Below, piece after piece: positions 12,534-22,694 of a stretch of 34,082 nt of DNA. The DNA is taken from NCBI RefSeq assembly GCF_002102395.1, contig NZ_LQPZ01000024.1, positions 1 through 34,082 of the forward strand, in the 5' to 3' direction. This stretch comes from Mycolicibacillus trivialis (GTDB lineage Bacteria; Actinomycetota; Actinomycetes; Mycobacteriales; Mycobacteriaceae). Position 1 is the stretch's first letter; each line of letters starts with the position of its first letter. A model generated the notes under the pieces. It had not been told where the DNA came from. It saw nothing but the letters and a program-made list of their open reading frames with translations, and searched no databases. The position numbers were made by a program, and so were the translations under genes.

Positions 12534-13404
12534 CGTTCCGCCCCTTGCGCTCGGCGGTGACGAACCGCGGCCGCCCGGCCAGGTCGCGGTGAGCGGTGAT
12601 CCCGGCGAAGTGGCCGGTGGCGTGCAGCAGCGCGGTGGTCCGCTCCGCGGTGGTGTCGTCGTGTTCGACGCCGAACCGCCCGCCGGGGCGCAGCCAGCGA
12701 GCGGCGTGTTCGACGACGTCGCCGATCACCGCCATGCCGTCGGGCCCGCCGAACAGGGCGTGATGCGGATCGTGGTCGGCGACCTCCGGGATCAGCGCGG
12801 CGCCGTCGGGGATGTAGGGCGGGTTGGCGACCACCAGGTCCACCTGCCCGTCGAGGTCGGCGAGCAGACCCGGGGTCGCGACGTCGGCCCGCACAAGCTC
12901 GACGGCGCTGCCCGCGCAGTTGTGGCGGGCGTAGTCCAGCGCCTGCGCGGAGTCGTCGATGCCGAGCACCCGGGCGGCCGGGAAGTGGTGCGCCAGCGCG
13001 AGCGCGAGCGCCCCCGAACCGGTACAGACGTCGATGATCACGGGCCGATCCGGCAACGGCTGCGCGGCCGCCCAGGCCAGCAACGCCTCGGTCTCCGGCC
13101 GGGGAACGAAGACCCCGGGGCCCACCCGAAGGGTGATCGGGCCGAACGCCGCGCTGCTGGTCAGGTGCTGCAGCGGAACCCGGCGGGCTCGTGTCGCGAT
13201 CGCGTGGGCGTAGCGGGTGTGGAATGCGTCATCGGGCGGGTCGATCAGCGGCAGCCGGCCGCGGTCGGTTCCGGCGAGGTGGGCGGCGAGTTCCTCGGCG
13301 TCGTGCTGCGCGGACTCGATGCCTGCGGCAGCCAGCACTGCGGCGGCGTCGTTGATCGCGCGCCGGAGGCTGATGCGCGGTGCGGCGCCGGCGGCTGCGG
13401 TCAT
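12526..13404 (-). CDS. prmC: peptide chain release factor N5-glutamine methyltransferase PrmC (HemK)
   Basis: Methylates the glutamine of the GGQ motif of release factors. The 292-aa protein has the N-terminal helical RF-binding domain (1-80), then a Rossmann methyltransferase with PRPETE (101-106), the SAM loop VCTGSG (126-131), and the catalytic NPPY (194-197). The start ATG overlaps the prfA stop by 4 nt (ATGA), so enzyme and substrate are made from coupled genes. The 3' end overlaps the next gene by 8 nt. Confidence 0.96.
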   Translation of the reverse strand: MTAAAGAAPRISLRRAINDAAAVLAAAGIESAQHDAEELAAHLAGTDRGRLPLIDPPDDAFHTRYAHAIATRARRVPLQHLTSSAAFGPITLRVGPGVFVPRPETEALLAWAAAQPLPDRPVIIDVCTGSGALALALAHHFPAARVLGIDDSAQALDYARHNCAGSAVELVRADVATPGLLADLDGQVDLVVANPPYIPDGAALIPEVADHDPHHALFGGPDGMAVIGDVVEHAARWLRPGGRFGVEHDDTTAERTTALLHATGHFAGITAHRDLAGRPRFVTAERKGRNDE

Positions 13405-14474
13405 GACTGCTGCAGCCGGGCCTGCTTGTCGGCGTCGGCCAGCGCGTCGAGCAGGGCGTCGAGGTCGCCGTCGAGCACCTGGTCCAGGTTGTGCGACTTG
13501 TAGCCGATGCGGTGGTCGGCCAGCCGGTTCTCCGGAAAGTTGTAGGTGCGGATCCGTTCGCTGCGGTCCACGGTGCGGATCTGGCTGGCCCGGTCGGCGG
13601 AGGCCTCCGCCAGCGCCTGCTCCTCGGCCACCGCCTGCAGACGCGCCGCCAGGACCTGCAGCGCACGGGTCTTGTTCTGCAGCTGGGACCGTTCGTTCTG
13701 GCAGGTGACGACGATGCCGGTGGGCAGGTGGGTGACGCGGACCGCCGAGTCGGTGGTGTTGACCCCCTGACCGCCCTTGCCCGAGGAGCGGAAGACGTCG
13801 ATGCGCAGGTCGGCGTCGTCGATCTGGACCGCTTCGACCTCTTCGGGTTCGGGGTAGACCAACACGCCGGCCGCCGAAGTGTGCACCCGGCCCTGGGACT
13901 CGGTGACCGGGACCCGCTGGACGCGGTGCACACCGCCCTCGAACTTCAGTCGCGACCAGACGCCGTCGGGGCCGTCGCCCTTGGCGGCGATGGTCAGCGT
14001 GGCCTCTTTGTAGCCGCCGAGGTCTGAGGTGGTCTGGTCGAGCACGGTGACCGTCCAGCCGTGCCGTTCGGCGTAGCGGGTGTACATCCGGGCCAGGTCG
14101 GCGGCGAACAGCGCCGATTCCTCCCCGCCCTCGCCGGATTTGACCTCGAGGACGACGTCGTCGCCGTCATGCGGGTCGCGGGGGGCCAGCATGTCGGTGA
14201 GCTGGGCGTCCAGCTCGGCCACCCGGGCTTCCAGCTCGTCGGCCTCCGCGGCGAACGACGGGTCGTCGGCGGCCAGTTCCCGGGCTGCCTCCAAGTCGCC
14301 GCGCGCGGCCTGCAGCTTGCGGTGCGTGGCCACGATCGGCGCCAACTGGGCGAACCGGCGTCCCACCTTGCGGGCCTGGGCCGGGTCAGCGTGCAGTTCC
14401 GGGTCGGCCAGCTCCACCTCGAGCTGGGCGTGCTCGGCCAGCAGCGCGTCGACCGCGTGCACGCTCTGAGTCAT
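13401..14474 (-). CDS. prfA: peptide chain release factor 1
   Basis: Recognises UAA and UAG stop codons and triggers peptide release. The 357-aa protein has the N-terminal helical domain, the codon-reading tripeptide PVT (189-191, the P-x-T type that marks RF-1, not the SPF of RF-2), and GGQ at 234-236 for peptidyl-tRNA hydrolysis. The family-typical [17 protein letters not shown] follows. It comes after rpmE with a 72-nt gap and is coupled to prmC by a 4-nt overlap. Confidence 0.98.
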   Translation of the reverse strand: MTQSVHAVDALLAEHAQLEVELADPELHADPAQARKVGRRFAQLAPIVATHRKLQAARGDLEAARELAADDPSFAAEADELEARVAELDAQLTDMLAPRDPHDGDDVVLEVKSGEGGEESALFAADLARMYTRYAERHGWTVTVLDQTTSDLGGYKEATLTIAAKGDGPDGVWSRLKFEGGVHRVQRVPVTESQGRVHTSAAGVLVYPEPEEVEAVQIDDADLRIDVFRSSGKGGQGVNTTDSAVRVTHLPTGIVVTCQNERSQLQNKTRALQVLAARLQAVAEEQALAEASADRASQIRTVDRSERIRTYNFPENRLADHRIGYKSHNLDQVLDGDLDALLDALADADKQARLQQS

Positions 14475-14502
14475 GTCGGTTTCTTCCCGGAACGCAAACC
14501 GA

Positions 14503-14534
14503 CGCCCGGGGATCGCGGTCTCCCGCGCCGGGCG
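14503..14534 (-). terminator. hairpin between rpmE and prfA
   Basis: On the minus strand CGCCCGG is followed by an inner CGCGG-GAGA-CCGCG stem and closed by CCGGGCG, then TCGGTTT. This nested GC-rich hairpin stands between the rpmE stop and the prfA start. The T-run is short, so it may act as a partial terminator or mRNA-stabilising element that gives more L31 than RF-1. Confidence 0.4.
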
Positions 14535-14546
14535 CCGGTGGGTCCG

Positions 14547-14798
14547 CTATTTGTCAGCGGAGTCGGACGAGGTGGGGGCGTCGGCCTTGGCGGTGCGCTT
14601 ACCGTAGCGCCGCTCGAAACGTGCGACGCGACCACCGGTGTCCAGAATCTTCTGCTTACCGGTGTAGAACGGGTGGCACTGCGAGCAGACCTCGACGACG
14701 ATGTGGCCGCCCGGCTTGGTGCTGCGAGTGGTGAAGCTGTTGCCACACCCGCAGAGCACGGTGGTCTCGCCGTAGGCGGGGTGAATATCGGATTTCAT
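14547..14798 (-). CDS. rpmE: 50S ribosomal protein L31, zinc-binding type
   Basis: Large-subunit protein that bridges to the 30S head. The 83-aa protein has the four zinc-ligand cysteines of the C+ type: Cys16 and Cys18 (CGC) and Cys38 and Cys41 (CSQC), then HPFYTGKQK. The zinc-free paralogue made under zinc limitation lacks these, so this is the housekeeping form. The tail (after residue 70) is Ser/Ala/Asp-rich. A Shine-Dalgarno AGAGGA precedes the ATG by 6 nt. Confidence 0.97.
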   Translation of the reverse strand: MKSDIHPAYGETTVLCGCGNSFTTRSTKPGGHIVVEVCSQCHPFYTGKQKILDTGGRVARFERRYGKRTAKADAPTSSDSADK

Positions 14799-14893
14799 GG
14801 GGTGTCCTCTTCAATAGCGGGCCGCCGGGTCGCCCGACCAACGCATCGGGCGTGAACCGGAACCTGAGGTGACGGGTTTTGATCCAGCGCTCG

Positions 14894-14923
14894 ATTATGC
14901 CAGGTCAGCCGTCATCGCCCCAA
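14894..14923 (-). promoter_or_regulatory. candidate rpmE promoter
   Basis: Reading leftward: -35 TTGGGG (14923-14918), 18-bp spacer, -10 CATAAT (14899-14894). It would give a leader of about 90 nt to the rpmE ATG and probably drives rpmE, prfA, prmC and the following genes. Confidence 0.45.
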
Positions 14924-15174
14924 ACGCCGCGGTACCGCCGGGTTATTCCGCCGATCACCGCGCCGCTGACGGGCGGCCGGGCCGCGGCGATACCCGCCGG
15001 CCAGCCCCATCGCGGCCGGTCAGCGAACCGCTTGGCTACGGTCGATGTGGCAAGACGTCGGCTTGGGCAAACCATTCAGCGGTGCGGGGGTTTATCGATT
15101 TCCGCGCCGGGGTATGGGTGAACCGACACGAAATATCGGGTCGAGGGGTCCGATGATCAGCACAGAAAGCGGTG
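14924..15174. other. intergenic region with no gene recognised
   Basis: With 14799-14923 this makes a 376-bp gap between the divergent rpmE and the proline-rich protein gene. Apart from the rpmE promoter candidate I see no convincing gene. The promoter of the plus-strand gene must lie here, but no clean -35/-10 pair is visible; T-rich TTTATCGATTT near 15090 is the only suggestive spot. Confidence 0.5.
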
Positions 15175-15489
15175 ATGACGATGCAGATCCGACACTTGAT
15201 CGCCCGGGGCGCGCTCGCGGCGGCTTCCGCGGGATTCGCGCTCAGCGTCGGGATGGGGGTGGGCATTGCCGGCGCCGACCCGACTCCCCCGCCGGTGCCA
15301 CCGGTGCCTGAGGTGCCTTCGCCGCCCCCTGTTCCTCCGGTGCCGCCGGTGCCTCAAGTTCCTTCCCCGCCGCCGGTCCCGCCGGTGCCACCGGTGCCTG
15401 AAGTGCCGTCGCCGCCGCCGGTTCCGCCAGTGCCCGCGGTGCCTGCGGTGCCGTCGCCGCCGCCGGTCCCGCCGGTCCCCGGTTACTGA
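15175..15489 (+). CDS. secreted proline-rich repeat protein
   Basis: A 104-aa protein of unknown function on the strand opposite to its neighbours. The N-terminus is a signal peptide: basic RHLIAR, an Ala/Gly/Val hydrophobic core, and a probable cleavage site GIAGA before DP. The mature part is about 70 residues, almost only Pro and Val, built from four copies of a 15-residue unit (VPEVPSPPPVPPVPP and variants), ending in GY. It has no cysteine and no folded domain; a rigid polyproline rod in the cell wall is plausible. Start codons GTG 15172, ATG 15175 and ATG 15181 are all possible; AGAAAG lies 5 nt before 15175. The coding-like signal peptide and the following terminator argue that it is real. 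I do not recall it at this locus in M. tuberculosis. Confidence 0.75.
   Translation: MTMQIRHLIARGALAAASAGFALSVGMGVGIAGADPTPPPVPPVPEVPSPPPVPPVPPVPQVPSPPPVPPVPPVPEVPSPPPVPPVPAVPAVPSPPPVPPVPGY
15304..15483 (+). repeat. four tandem 45-bp repeats in the proline-rich gene
   Basis: Units begin at 15304, 15349, 15394 and 15439, each encoding VPxVPSPPPVPPVP plus one residue. Copies differ mainly at the fourth codon position (GAG, CAA, GAA, GCG region) and in silent changes. Such arrays commonly change copy number between strains. Confidence 0.8.
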
Positions 15490-15499
15490 CCGAGCCCGA

Positions 15500-15553
15500 C
15501 GCCCGGGCGTCGGATGCCGCTGCCGTAGCGCGCGTCCGACGCTCGGGCGTTTT
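15500..15553 (+). terminator. intrinsic terminator of the proline-rich gene
   Basis: CGCCCGGGCGTCGGA (15500-15514) pairs with TCCGACGCTCGGGCG (15535-15549), 14 of 15 positions, and is followed at once by TTTT. It begins 10 nt after the stop codon. This is the strongest rightward terminator in the window. Confidence 0.75.
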
Positions 15554-15638
15554 CATGGACCGGGCGTTTTTGTGGGCCGGGCCGGCACCGGATAGCAATT
15601 TCCCCGATGGCGCTCGCGAATGAAGGAGGAGGGCGATC

Positions 15639-15692
15639 GAATGAAGTATGAGGGCGGTAATCCGCGCCGGATACCACCCTCATACTTCACTC
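15639..15692. repeat. 22-bp inverted repeat between convergent genes
   Basis: Arms 15639-15660 and 15671-15692 match at 19 of 22 positions around a 10-nt loop; the shared core is TGAAGTATGAGGG. It lies just past the rho stop, between rho and the convergent proline-rich gene. There is no T-run on either side, so it may be a bidirectional hairpin aiding Rho-dependent 3' end formation, or a relic of a small repeat element. A further copy of the arm in direct orientation (GAATGAAGGAGGAGGGCGAT, 15618-15637) lies just before it. Confidence 0.6.
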
Positions 15693-15723
15693 GCGGTCCT
15701 CGCAGCGAACCGCGCTACGCCGA

Positions 15724-17676
15724 TCAGTCGTCGTCGTGACCGCCGGGGGTGTTCTTCGAGACCTGGACGAGGAACTCGTAGTTGTTCTTCGTCTTACGCA
15801 GCTGGCTCATCAGCAGGTCGATCGCCTGGTGGGAGTCCAGCCCGGAGAGCACGCGGCGCAGCTTGTGCACGATCGCGAACTCGTCGGGTGAGAGCAGCAG
15901 CTCGTCCTTGCGGGTACCGGACGGGTTGACGTCCACCGCCGGGAAGACCCGCCGCTCGGCGATCTTGCGATCCAGCTTGAGCTCGGCGTTACCGGTGCCC
16001 TTGAACTCCTCGAAGATGACCGTGTCACCGGTGGAGCCGGTCTCGACCATCGCGGTGGCGATGATCGTCAGCGATCCACCCTCCTCGATGTTGCGGGCCG
16101 CGCCCAGGAAACGCTTCGGCGGGTACAGCGCGGTGGAGTCGACACCACCGGAGAGGATGCGGCCCGACGCCGGGGAGGCGTTGTTGTAGGCGCGGCCCAG
16201 CCGGGTGATCGAGTCCAGCAGAACGATCACGTCCTTGCCCTGCTCGACCAGGCGTTTGGCCCGTTCGATGGCCAGCTCGGCGGCCTGGGTGTGGTCGGAC
16301 GGCGGCCGGTCGAAGGTGGAGGCGATGACCTCGCCCTTGACCGAACGCTGCATGTCGGTGACCTCTTCGGGGCGCTCGTCGACCAGCACCACCATGAGGT
16401 GACATTCCGGGTTGTTGCGAGTGATCGCGTTCGCGATGTCCTGCAGGATCGTGGTCTTACCGGCCTTGGGCGGCGACACGATCAGGGCGCGCTGCCCCTT
16501 GCCGATCGGCATGATCAGATCGATCACCCGGGTGGTCAGCAGTTCGGTGCTGGTCTCCAGCCGCAGCCGCTGGTTGGGGTACAGCGGTGTCAGCTTGCCG
16601 AATTCGGGCCGCTTCTTGGCGTCCTCGACGGGCCCGCCGTTGACCGAGTCCAGCCGCACCAGCGGGTTGAACTTCTGCCGGGAATTCTGGCCGCCGCCCT
16701 CCCCTTCGCGGGGAGCGCGCACCGCACCGGTGACCGCGTCACCGCGACGAAGGCCGTTCTTGCGGACCATGTTCATCGAGACGTAGACGTCATTGGGGCC
16801 GGCGAGGTAGCCGGAGGTGCGGACGAACGCGTAGTTGTCCAGCACGTCGAGGATGCCGGCAACCGGCTGGATGACGTCGTCCTCACGCAGTTCGGTGTCG
16901 GCGCCGTCACCGCCGGCCCGATCGCGGCGGCGCCGGTCGCGGAACCGCCGGCCACGACGACCGCCGCGGCCCTCGCCGTCGTCGTCGCGGCCCTGCTGCC
17001 CGGACTCGCCGTCCTTGTCCTGGCCTTTGTTGTCCTGGCCCTTGTTGTCCTGGCCCTTGTCCCGGGATTGGTCGCCCCGGTCCTGCTGGGACTTGTCCTG
17101 GCTCCTGCCCTGCTGGGTGCCCTGCTGGGTCTTGCCCTGAGCGTCCCTGTCGTCGGCGCGCTTGTCGGAATCCTTGGCGCGCGACTTGTCGGCGTCGGCT
17201 TTGGCCGAGTCGCCTTTCTCGGTGTCGGTCTTGTCCGCGTCGCGGCGGCCGGCGTCGGCCTTGCCGGAATCGCCCTTGTCGGCGCCGTTCTTGCCGCGTG
17301 CGTCGCCACCGTCGTCGGCCTGCGCCGACGGGCCGGTGTCACGTGCGGCGGCCCGCCGTTCGCGGCGGGCTCCGCCGGCGTCCTCGGCCGGCTGTTCGCT
17401 GTGGGGCGAGGCCTTGGTTTCGGCTGCATCGCCCGTCGACGTCGTGTCCACGGCTGCTCCTCCGTTCTGCTGGCCCCGGCTTTCCCGGATCGCGGCGATC
17501 AGATCGCTTTTACGCATTCCGGACGTTCCCTTGACTCCGGACTCGACTGCCAGTGCACGCAGTTCCGCGAGCACCATCGTCGACAACGAGCCGCCGGATT
17601 TGCGCGCCGCGGAGCCTTCGCTCGACGTGGCGGAACCGGTCGTGTCGTCAGCTTTGATCAGGTCCGTTTCGGTCAC
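15724..17676 (-). CDS. rho: transcription termination factor Rho
   Basis: Hexameric RNA helicase that ends transcription. In the 650-aa protein the N-terminal helix bundle (30-66, LAELRALAVESGVKGTSG) is followed by about 180 hydrophilic, low-complexity residues (70-255) rich in Asp, Lys, Gly, Gln and Arg, including KGQDN repeats (208-220) and an RGGRRGRRFRDRRRR run. Then come the RNA-binding domain (260-350), the P-loop PPKAGKT (402-408), and the ATPase core. The insertion is typical of actinobacterial Rho. Position 543 (IIATAMVETGS) is Met where E. coli has Leu in the bicyclomycin pocket; the M. tuberculosis protein has the same substitution and is insensitive to the drug. The start is GTG at 17676 behind AAAGGAAA. 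It is transcribed separately from the thr genes. Confidence 0.97.
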   Translation of the reverse strand: MTETDLIKADDTTGSATSSEGSAARKSGGSLSTMVLAELRALAVESGVKGTSGMRKSDLIAAIRESRGQQNGGAAVDTTSTGDAAETKASPHSEQPAEDAGGARRERRAAARDTGPSAQADDGGDARGKNGADKGDSGKADAGRRDADKTDTEKGDSAKADADKSRAKDSDKRADDRDAQGKTQQGTQQGRSQDKSQQDRGDQSRDKGQDNKGQDNKGQDKDGESGQQGRDDDGEGRGGRRGRRFRDRRRRDRAGGDGADTELREDDVIQPVAGILDVLDNYAFVRTSGYLAGPNDVYVSMNMVRKNGLRRGDAVTGAVRAPREGEGGGQNSRQKFNPLVRLDSVNGGPVEDAKKRPEFGKLTPLYPNQRLRLETSTELLTTRVIDLIMPIGKGQRALIVSPPKAGKTTILQDIANAITRNNPECHLMVVLVDERPEEVTDMQRSVKGEVIASTFDRPPSDHTQAAELAIERAKRLVEQGKDVIVLLDSITRLGRAYNNASPASGRILSGGVDSTALYPPKRFLGAARNIEEGGSLTIIATAMVETGSTGDTVIFEEFKGTGNAELKLDRKIAERRVFPAVDVNPSGTRKDELLLSPDEFAIVHKLRRVLSGLDSHQAIDLLMSQLRKTKNNYEFLVQVSKNTPGGHDDD

Positions 17677-17878
17677 GGATTTCCTTTCTTCCCTCGCAGC
17701 TATGAATTCAGGCGAGGGGTCAGTTGCGTCCAGTCACAATCACCGGACGCGCACCACCGTCAATGTTCGCAACAGTGAGCGCCACGGTGGCAGTCGCTAA
17801 TGGTCGTCCCCGAGAAGAATGTGATGGTTGTCCTCGTGTCAGCGCAGAAGCAGAAGCTGCGATTACCGGACGCTCCCG

Positions 17879-17907
17879 AGAATAACCCGCTTCGTTGTTC
17901 GGCGCAA
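17879..17907 (-). promoter_or_regulatory. rho promoter with a long leader
   Basis: -35 TTGCGC (17907-17902), 17-bp spacer, -10 TATTCT (17884-17879). Transcription would begin near 17872, leaving a leader of about 195 nt before the rho GTG. The leader is less GC-rich than the genes around it, has C-rich patches and holds a 63-codon frame (17911-17720) that I do not call a gene. Rho genes of other bacteria are autoregulated through their leaders, so this space may carry rut-like sites. Confidence 0.55.
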
Positions 17908-17942
17908 GCAATGCCGATACCCGCTCACGACCACGTCAAACG

Positions 17943-18887
<945 letters not shown>

Positions 18888-19964
18888 CTACGCCAGCCCC
18901 AGTTTCTCCACGACCACACCCGGGTCGACCGGTACCGGCGTGACGGTAGGCAGGTCACGCAGCGCGGTGTCGGGGTCCTTCAGGCCGTTGCCGGTGACCG
19001 TGCACACCACCGTCGAACCGCGCGCCACCCAGCCGTCCTCGATGGACTTGAGCAGGCCGGCGACGCTGGCGGCCGAGGCCGGTTCGACGAACACGCCCTC
19101 AGACTCGGCGACCAGGTGATAGGCGGCGAGGATCTCCTCGTCGGTGGCGGCCAGGAACCGTCCGTCGGACTGCTCCTGGGCGGCGACGGCCGACGACCAC
19201 GACGCCGGCGAGCCGATCCGGATGGCGGTGGCGACGGTCTCGGGGTTGCGCACCGGTTCGCCGGTGACCAGCGGCGCGGCCCCGGCGGCCTGGGTGCCCA
19301 GCATCCGTGGCAGCGAGTCGATGATCCCGTCGGCGTGGTATTCGGTGTAACCGCGCCAGTAGGCGGTGATGTTGCCGGCGTTGCCGACCGGCAGGGCATG
19401 CACGTCCGGCGCCGTCCCCAGGACGTCGACGATCTCGAAGGCCGCGGTCTTCTGTCCCTCGATGCGCACCGGATTGACCGAGTTGACCAGCGCGATGGTC
19501 GGGAAGTCGTTGGTCATCTTGCGGGCCAACTCCAGACAGTCGTCGAAGTTGCCGTCGACCTGGATGATCTTCGCGCCGTGCATGACCGCCTGGGCCAGCT
19601 TGCCCATCGCGATCTTGCCCTGCGGCACCAGCACCGCGCAGGTGATGCCGGCACGCGCCGCGTACGCGGCCGCCGATGCCGAGGTGTTGCCGGTGGAGGC
19701 GCACAGCACCGCCTGCTGGCCGCGCGCGATCGCGTCGGTGACCGCCATCGTCATGCCGCGGTCCTTGAACGACCCGGTCGGGTTGAGGCCCTCGACCTTG
19801 AGGTGCACCGTGCATCCGGTCTGCTCGGAGATCCGGGTGGCGTGGATGAGCGGCGTGCCGCCCTCCAGCAGCGTGACCGGGGACCAGTCGTCCCCGACCG
19901 GCAGCCGATCGCGGTACGCGGCGATCAGACCCGGCCAGGCCTGGTGCGGTGTCGTCCGGCTCAT
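18888..19964 (-). CDS. thrC: threonine synthase
   Basis: PLP enzyme converting O-phosphohomoserine to threonine. The 358-aa protein carries the PLP lysine in PTGSFKDRG (Lys67), the [17 protein letters not shown] phosphate-binding region, and the short form typical of actinobacteria. Its ATG overlaps the thrA stop by 4 nt (ATGA) and its stop abuts the thrB start. Confidence 0.97.
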   Translation of the reverse strand: MSRTTPHQAWPGLIAAYRDRLPVGDDWSPVTLLEGGTPLIHATRISEQTGCTVHLKVEGLNPTGSFKDRGMTMAVTDAIARGQQAVLCASTGNTSASAAAYAARAGITCAVLVPQGKIAMGKLAQAVMHGAKIIQVDGNFDDCLELARKMTNDFPTIALVNSVNPVRIEGQKTAAFEIVDVLGTAPDVHALPVGNAGNITAYWRGYTEYHADGIIDSLPRMLGTQAAGAAPLVTGEPVRNPETVATAIRIGSPASWSSAVAAQEQSDGRFLAATDEEILAAYHLVAESEGVFVEPASAASVAGLLKSIEDGWVARGSTVVCTVTGNGLKDPDTALRDLPTVTPVPVDPGVVVEKLGLA

Positions 19965-21286
19965 GGGTCGGTTCCTTCCAATCGCAGCACGCTAGCCACA
20001 TTGGCTACCACGTCGAGTTCTTCCAGTGCGGTGATGGTGTCGGCCAGTGCGGCCTCGGTCGCGCGGTGGGTGACCACCACGATGCGGGCCCCGACGCGCT
20101 CCCCGCTGTCGGCGACGACGCCCTCCTGGCGCACCTCGGCGATGGAGACGCCGTGGTTGGCGAACTCCGCGGCCACCGCCGAGAGCACACCGGACCGGTC
20201 GGCGACGTCCATGCTCACGTAGTAGCGGGTGGAGACCTTGCCGATCGGCGCGATCGGCAACTGGGCGTACTTCGACTCCCGCGGCCCGCGGCCGCCCTGG
20301 ACCCGGTTGCGGGCGGCCATGACGATGTCACCGGTGACCGCCGAGGCGGTCGGCGCCCCGCCCGCGCCCTGCCCGTAGAACATCAGCCGGCCGGCGGCCT
20401 CGGCCTCGACGACCACCGCGTTGAAGGCGCCGCCGACGGTGGCCAGCGGGTGCGCGGCCGGGACCAGCGCCGGGTACACCCGGGCGGAGACCATCTCGCG
20501 GCCGTCTTCGTCGACGATGCGTTCGCACAGCGCCAGCAGCTTGATGGTGCAGTTCAGCGCCTGCGCCGAGGCGAAGTCCTCGGTGGTGATCGCGGTGATC
20601 CCCTCGCGGTAGACGTCGTCGGCGGTGACGGTGGTGTGGAAGGCGATCGAGGCCAGGATGGCGGCCTTGGAGGCGGCGTCGTAGCCGTCGACGTCGGCGG
20701 TCGGGTCGGCCTCCGCGTAACCGAGGGTGCTGGCGTCGGCCAGGGCGCTGGCGTAGTCGGCGCCGGTGGTCTCCATCTCCGAGAGGATGTAGTTGGTGGT
20801 GCCGTTGACGATGCCGATGACGCGCAGCACGCTGTCGCCGGCCAGCGACTGCGTCAGCGGCCGGATGACCGGGATGGCTCCGGCGACCGACGCCTCGAAG
20901 TACAGGTCGACGTGGGCGCGCTCGGCGGCGCGGGCCAGTTCGCCGGTGGAGCCGGCCAGCAGCGCCTTGTTGGCGGTGACCACCGATTTTCCGTGCTCGA
21001 TGGCCGAGAGGATGGCCTTGCGTGACGGCTCCACCGGGCCCATCAGCTCGACGACGATGTCGACGTCGTCGCGGGTCACCAGCTCGTCGATGTCGTCGGT
21101 GAGCAGTTCGATCGGCACGCCGCGGTTGGCGTTGACCCGCCGGACACCGATCCCGCGCAGCACCAGCGGGGCGCCGATGCGCGCCGTCAGGTCGGCGGCA
21201 CTGCTCTCGATGATGCGGACGACCTCGCTGCCGACGTTTCCGTAGCCCAGCACCGCCACGCCGACCGGCTTCGGGTCACTGGTCAC
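19961..21286 (-). CDS. thrA: homoserine dehydrogenase
   Basis: Reduces aspartate semialdehyde to homoserine, the branch point to threonine and methionine. The 441-aa protein is a monofunctional enzyme (no aspartokinase part): N-terminal NAD(P) loop GYGNVG (14-19), catalytic domain, and a C-terminal ACT domain (about 355-435, [20 protein letters not shown]) that normally mediates threonine feedback. Two GTG codons stand together (21289, 21286); I chose 21286 because GGAGGT ends 5 nt upstream of it but only 2 nt upstream of the first. The 5' end overlaps lysA by 11 nt. Confidence 0.96.
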   Translation of the reverse strand: MTSDPKPVGVAVLGYGNVGSEVVRIIESSAADLTARIGAPLVLRGIGVRRVNANRGVPIELLTDDIDELVTRDDVDIVVELMGPVEPSRKAILSAIEHGKSVVTANKALLAGSTGELARAAERAHVDLYFEASVAGAIPVIRPLTQSLAGDSVLRVIGIVNGTTNYILSEMETTGADYASALADASTLGYAEADPTADVDGYDAASKAAILASIAFHTTVTADDVYREGITAITTEDFASAQALNCTIKLLALCERIVDEDGREMVSARVYPALVPAAHPLATVGGAFNAVVVEAEAAGRLMFYGQGAGGAPTASAVTGDIVMAARNRVQGGRGPRESKYAQLPIAPIGKVSTRYYVSMDVADRSGVLSAVAAEFANHGVSIAEVRQEGVVADSGERVGARIVVVTHRATEAALADTITALEELDVVANVASVLRLEGTDP

Positions 21287-22694
21287 CACTCACCTCCAAG
21301 CTCAACAGATCGTCCACGGTCTCACGGCGCAGGATCAGCCGCGCCTGACCGTCGCGTACCGCCACCACGGCAGGCCGGGTGAGCAGGTTGTATCGGCTCG
21401 ACATCGAATAGCAGTATGCGCCGGTGGCGGGCACCGCCAGTAGATCACCGGGCCCGACGTCCTGGGGAACCCAGGTGTCGCGTACGACGATATCGCCGCT
21501 CTCGCAGTGTTTCCCGACCACCCGGGCCAATAGCGGGGTTTCCCGGCTCGCACGCGAGACCAGGCGGATGTCGTAATCGGCGCCGTAGAGGGAGGTCCGG
21601 ATGTTGTCGCTCATGCCGCCGTCGACGCTGAGATAGCGGCGCTGGGCGGTTGCGCTGATCCCGACGTCCTTGACGGTGCCGACCTCATAGAGCGTGACGG
21701 TACCGGGACCGGCGATCGCACGGCCGGGCTCGACGACCAGGTTCGGGGCCGGAAGACCCACCGCGGCCGATTCGTCGCGCACGATCCGGGTGAGCTTGGC
21801 GGCCAGCTCGGCCACCGGCGGCGGGTCGTCGTCGGGCAGGTAGGCGATGCCGAAACCGCCGCCGAGGTCGATGGTGCGCAGTTGGGCGGTCTTGTCGACA
21901 CCGAACTCGGCGACCACGTCGCGCAGCAGACCGATCACCCGCTGCGCGGCGATCTCGAAACCGGCCACGTCGAAGATCTGCGAGCCGATGTGGCTGTGCA
22001 GCCCCACCAGCCGCAGGTGGTCGGTGGCGAAGATGCGGCGCACAGCGGTCATCGCCGCGCCGCCGGCCAGCGAGAGACCGAATTTCTGGTCCTCGTGGGC
22101 GGTGGAGATGAACTCGTGGGTGTGCGCCTCCACCCCGACGGTGACGCGCACCAGCACGTCCTGGACCACCCCGGCTTCGGCGGCGATCGCCTCGAGGCGC
22201 TCGATCTCGGTCAGTGAATCCACCACGATGTGCCCGACGCCGGCTCGTACTGCCGCGGTGAGTTCGGCGACGGATTTGTTGTTGCCGTGCACCGCGATTC
22301 GCTGCGCAGGGAAGCCCGCGTGCAGCGCGACCGCGAGCTCGCCGCCGGTCGCCACGTCCAGCGCGAGCCCTTCTTCGTCCACCCACCGGGCGATCTCGCC
22401 GCACAGGAAGGCTTTGGCGGCGTAGTGCACGTGGTGGCCGCCGCCGAACGCCTCGGCGATCTCACGGCAGCGGCTGCGGAAGTCGTCCTCGTCGACGACG
22501 AACAGCGGGGTGCCGTACTCCTCGGCGAGGCGGGTCAGGCTGACTCCGGCGATGCGGACGATGCCGTCCTCGCCGCGCACCGTGTTGCGGGGCCAGACCT
22601 GCGGGGCCAGCAACAGGGTCTCCTCCGGCCCGGACGGCGGTGTCGGCACGTCCGGGAGCTGCGATTCGGCGGTGTGGCCGGGCTGGGCGTTCAC
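21276..22694 (-). CDS. lysA: diaminopimelate decarboxylase
   Basis: Last step of lysine synthesis, decarboxylating meso-diaminopimelate. The 472-aa fold-III PLP enzyme has the Schiff-base lysine in YAAKAF (Lys94), the glycine-rich phosphate-binding [15 protein letters not shown], and the partner-subunit motif CESGD. The frame is open further upstream, but GTG at 22694 is preferred: it overlaps the argS stop by 4 nt (GTGA), and upstream residues are Arg/Pro-rich shadow sequence of argS. Confidence 0.95.
   Translation of the reverse strand: MNAQPGHTAESQLPDVPTPPSGPEETLLLAPQVWPRNTVRGEDGIVRIAGVSLTRLAEEYGTPLFVVDEDDFRSRCREIAEAFGGGHHVHYAAKAFLCGEIARWVDEEGLALDVATGGELAVALHAGFPAQRIAVHGNNKSVAELTAAVRAGVGHIVVDSLTEIERLEAIAAEAGVVQDVLVRVTVGVEAHTHEFISTAHEDQKFGLSLAGGAAMTAVRRIFATDHLRLVGLHSHIGSQIFDVAGFEIAAQRVIGLLRDVVAEFGVDKTAQLRTIDLGGGFGIAYLPDDDPPPVAELAAKLTRIVRDESAAVGLPAPNLVVEPGRAIAGPGTVTLYEVGTVKDVGISATAQRRYLSVDGGMSDNIRTSLYGADYDIRLVSRASRETPLLARVVGKHCESGDIVVRDTWVPQDVGPGDLLAVPATGAYCYSMSSRYNLLTRPAVVAVRDGQARLILRRETVDDLLSLEVSGDQ

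Noticed and set aside
17720..17911. 63-codon frame in the rho leader
   Set aside because: It begins about at the -35 of the likely promoter, so most transcripts would lack its start codon, and no family is recognisable.
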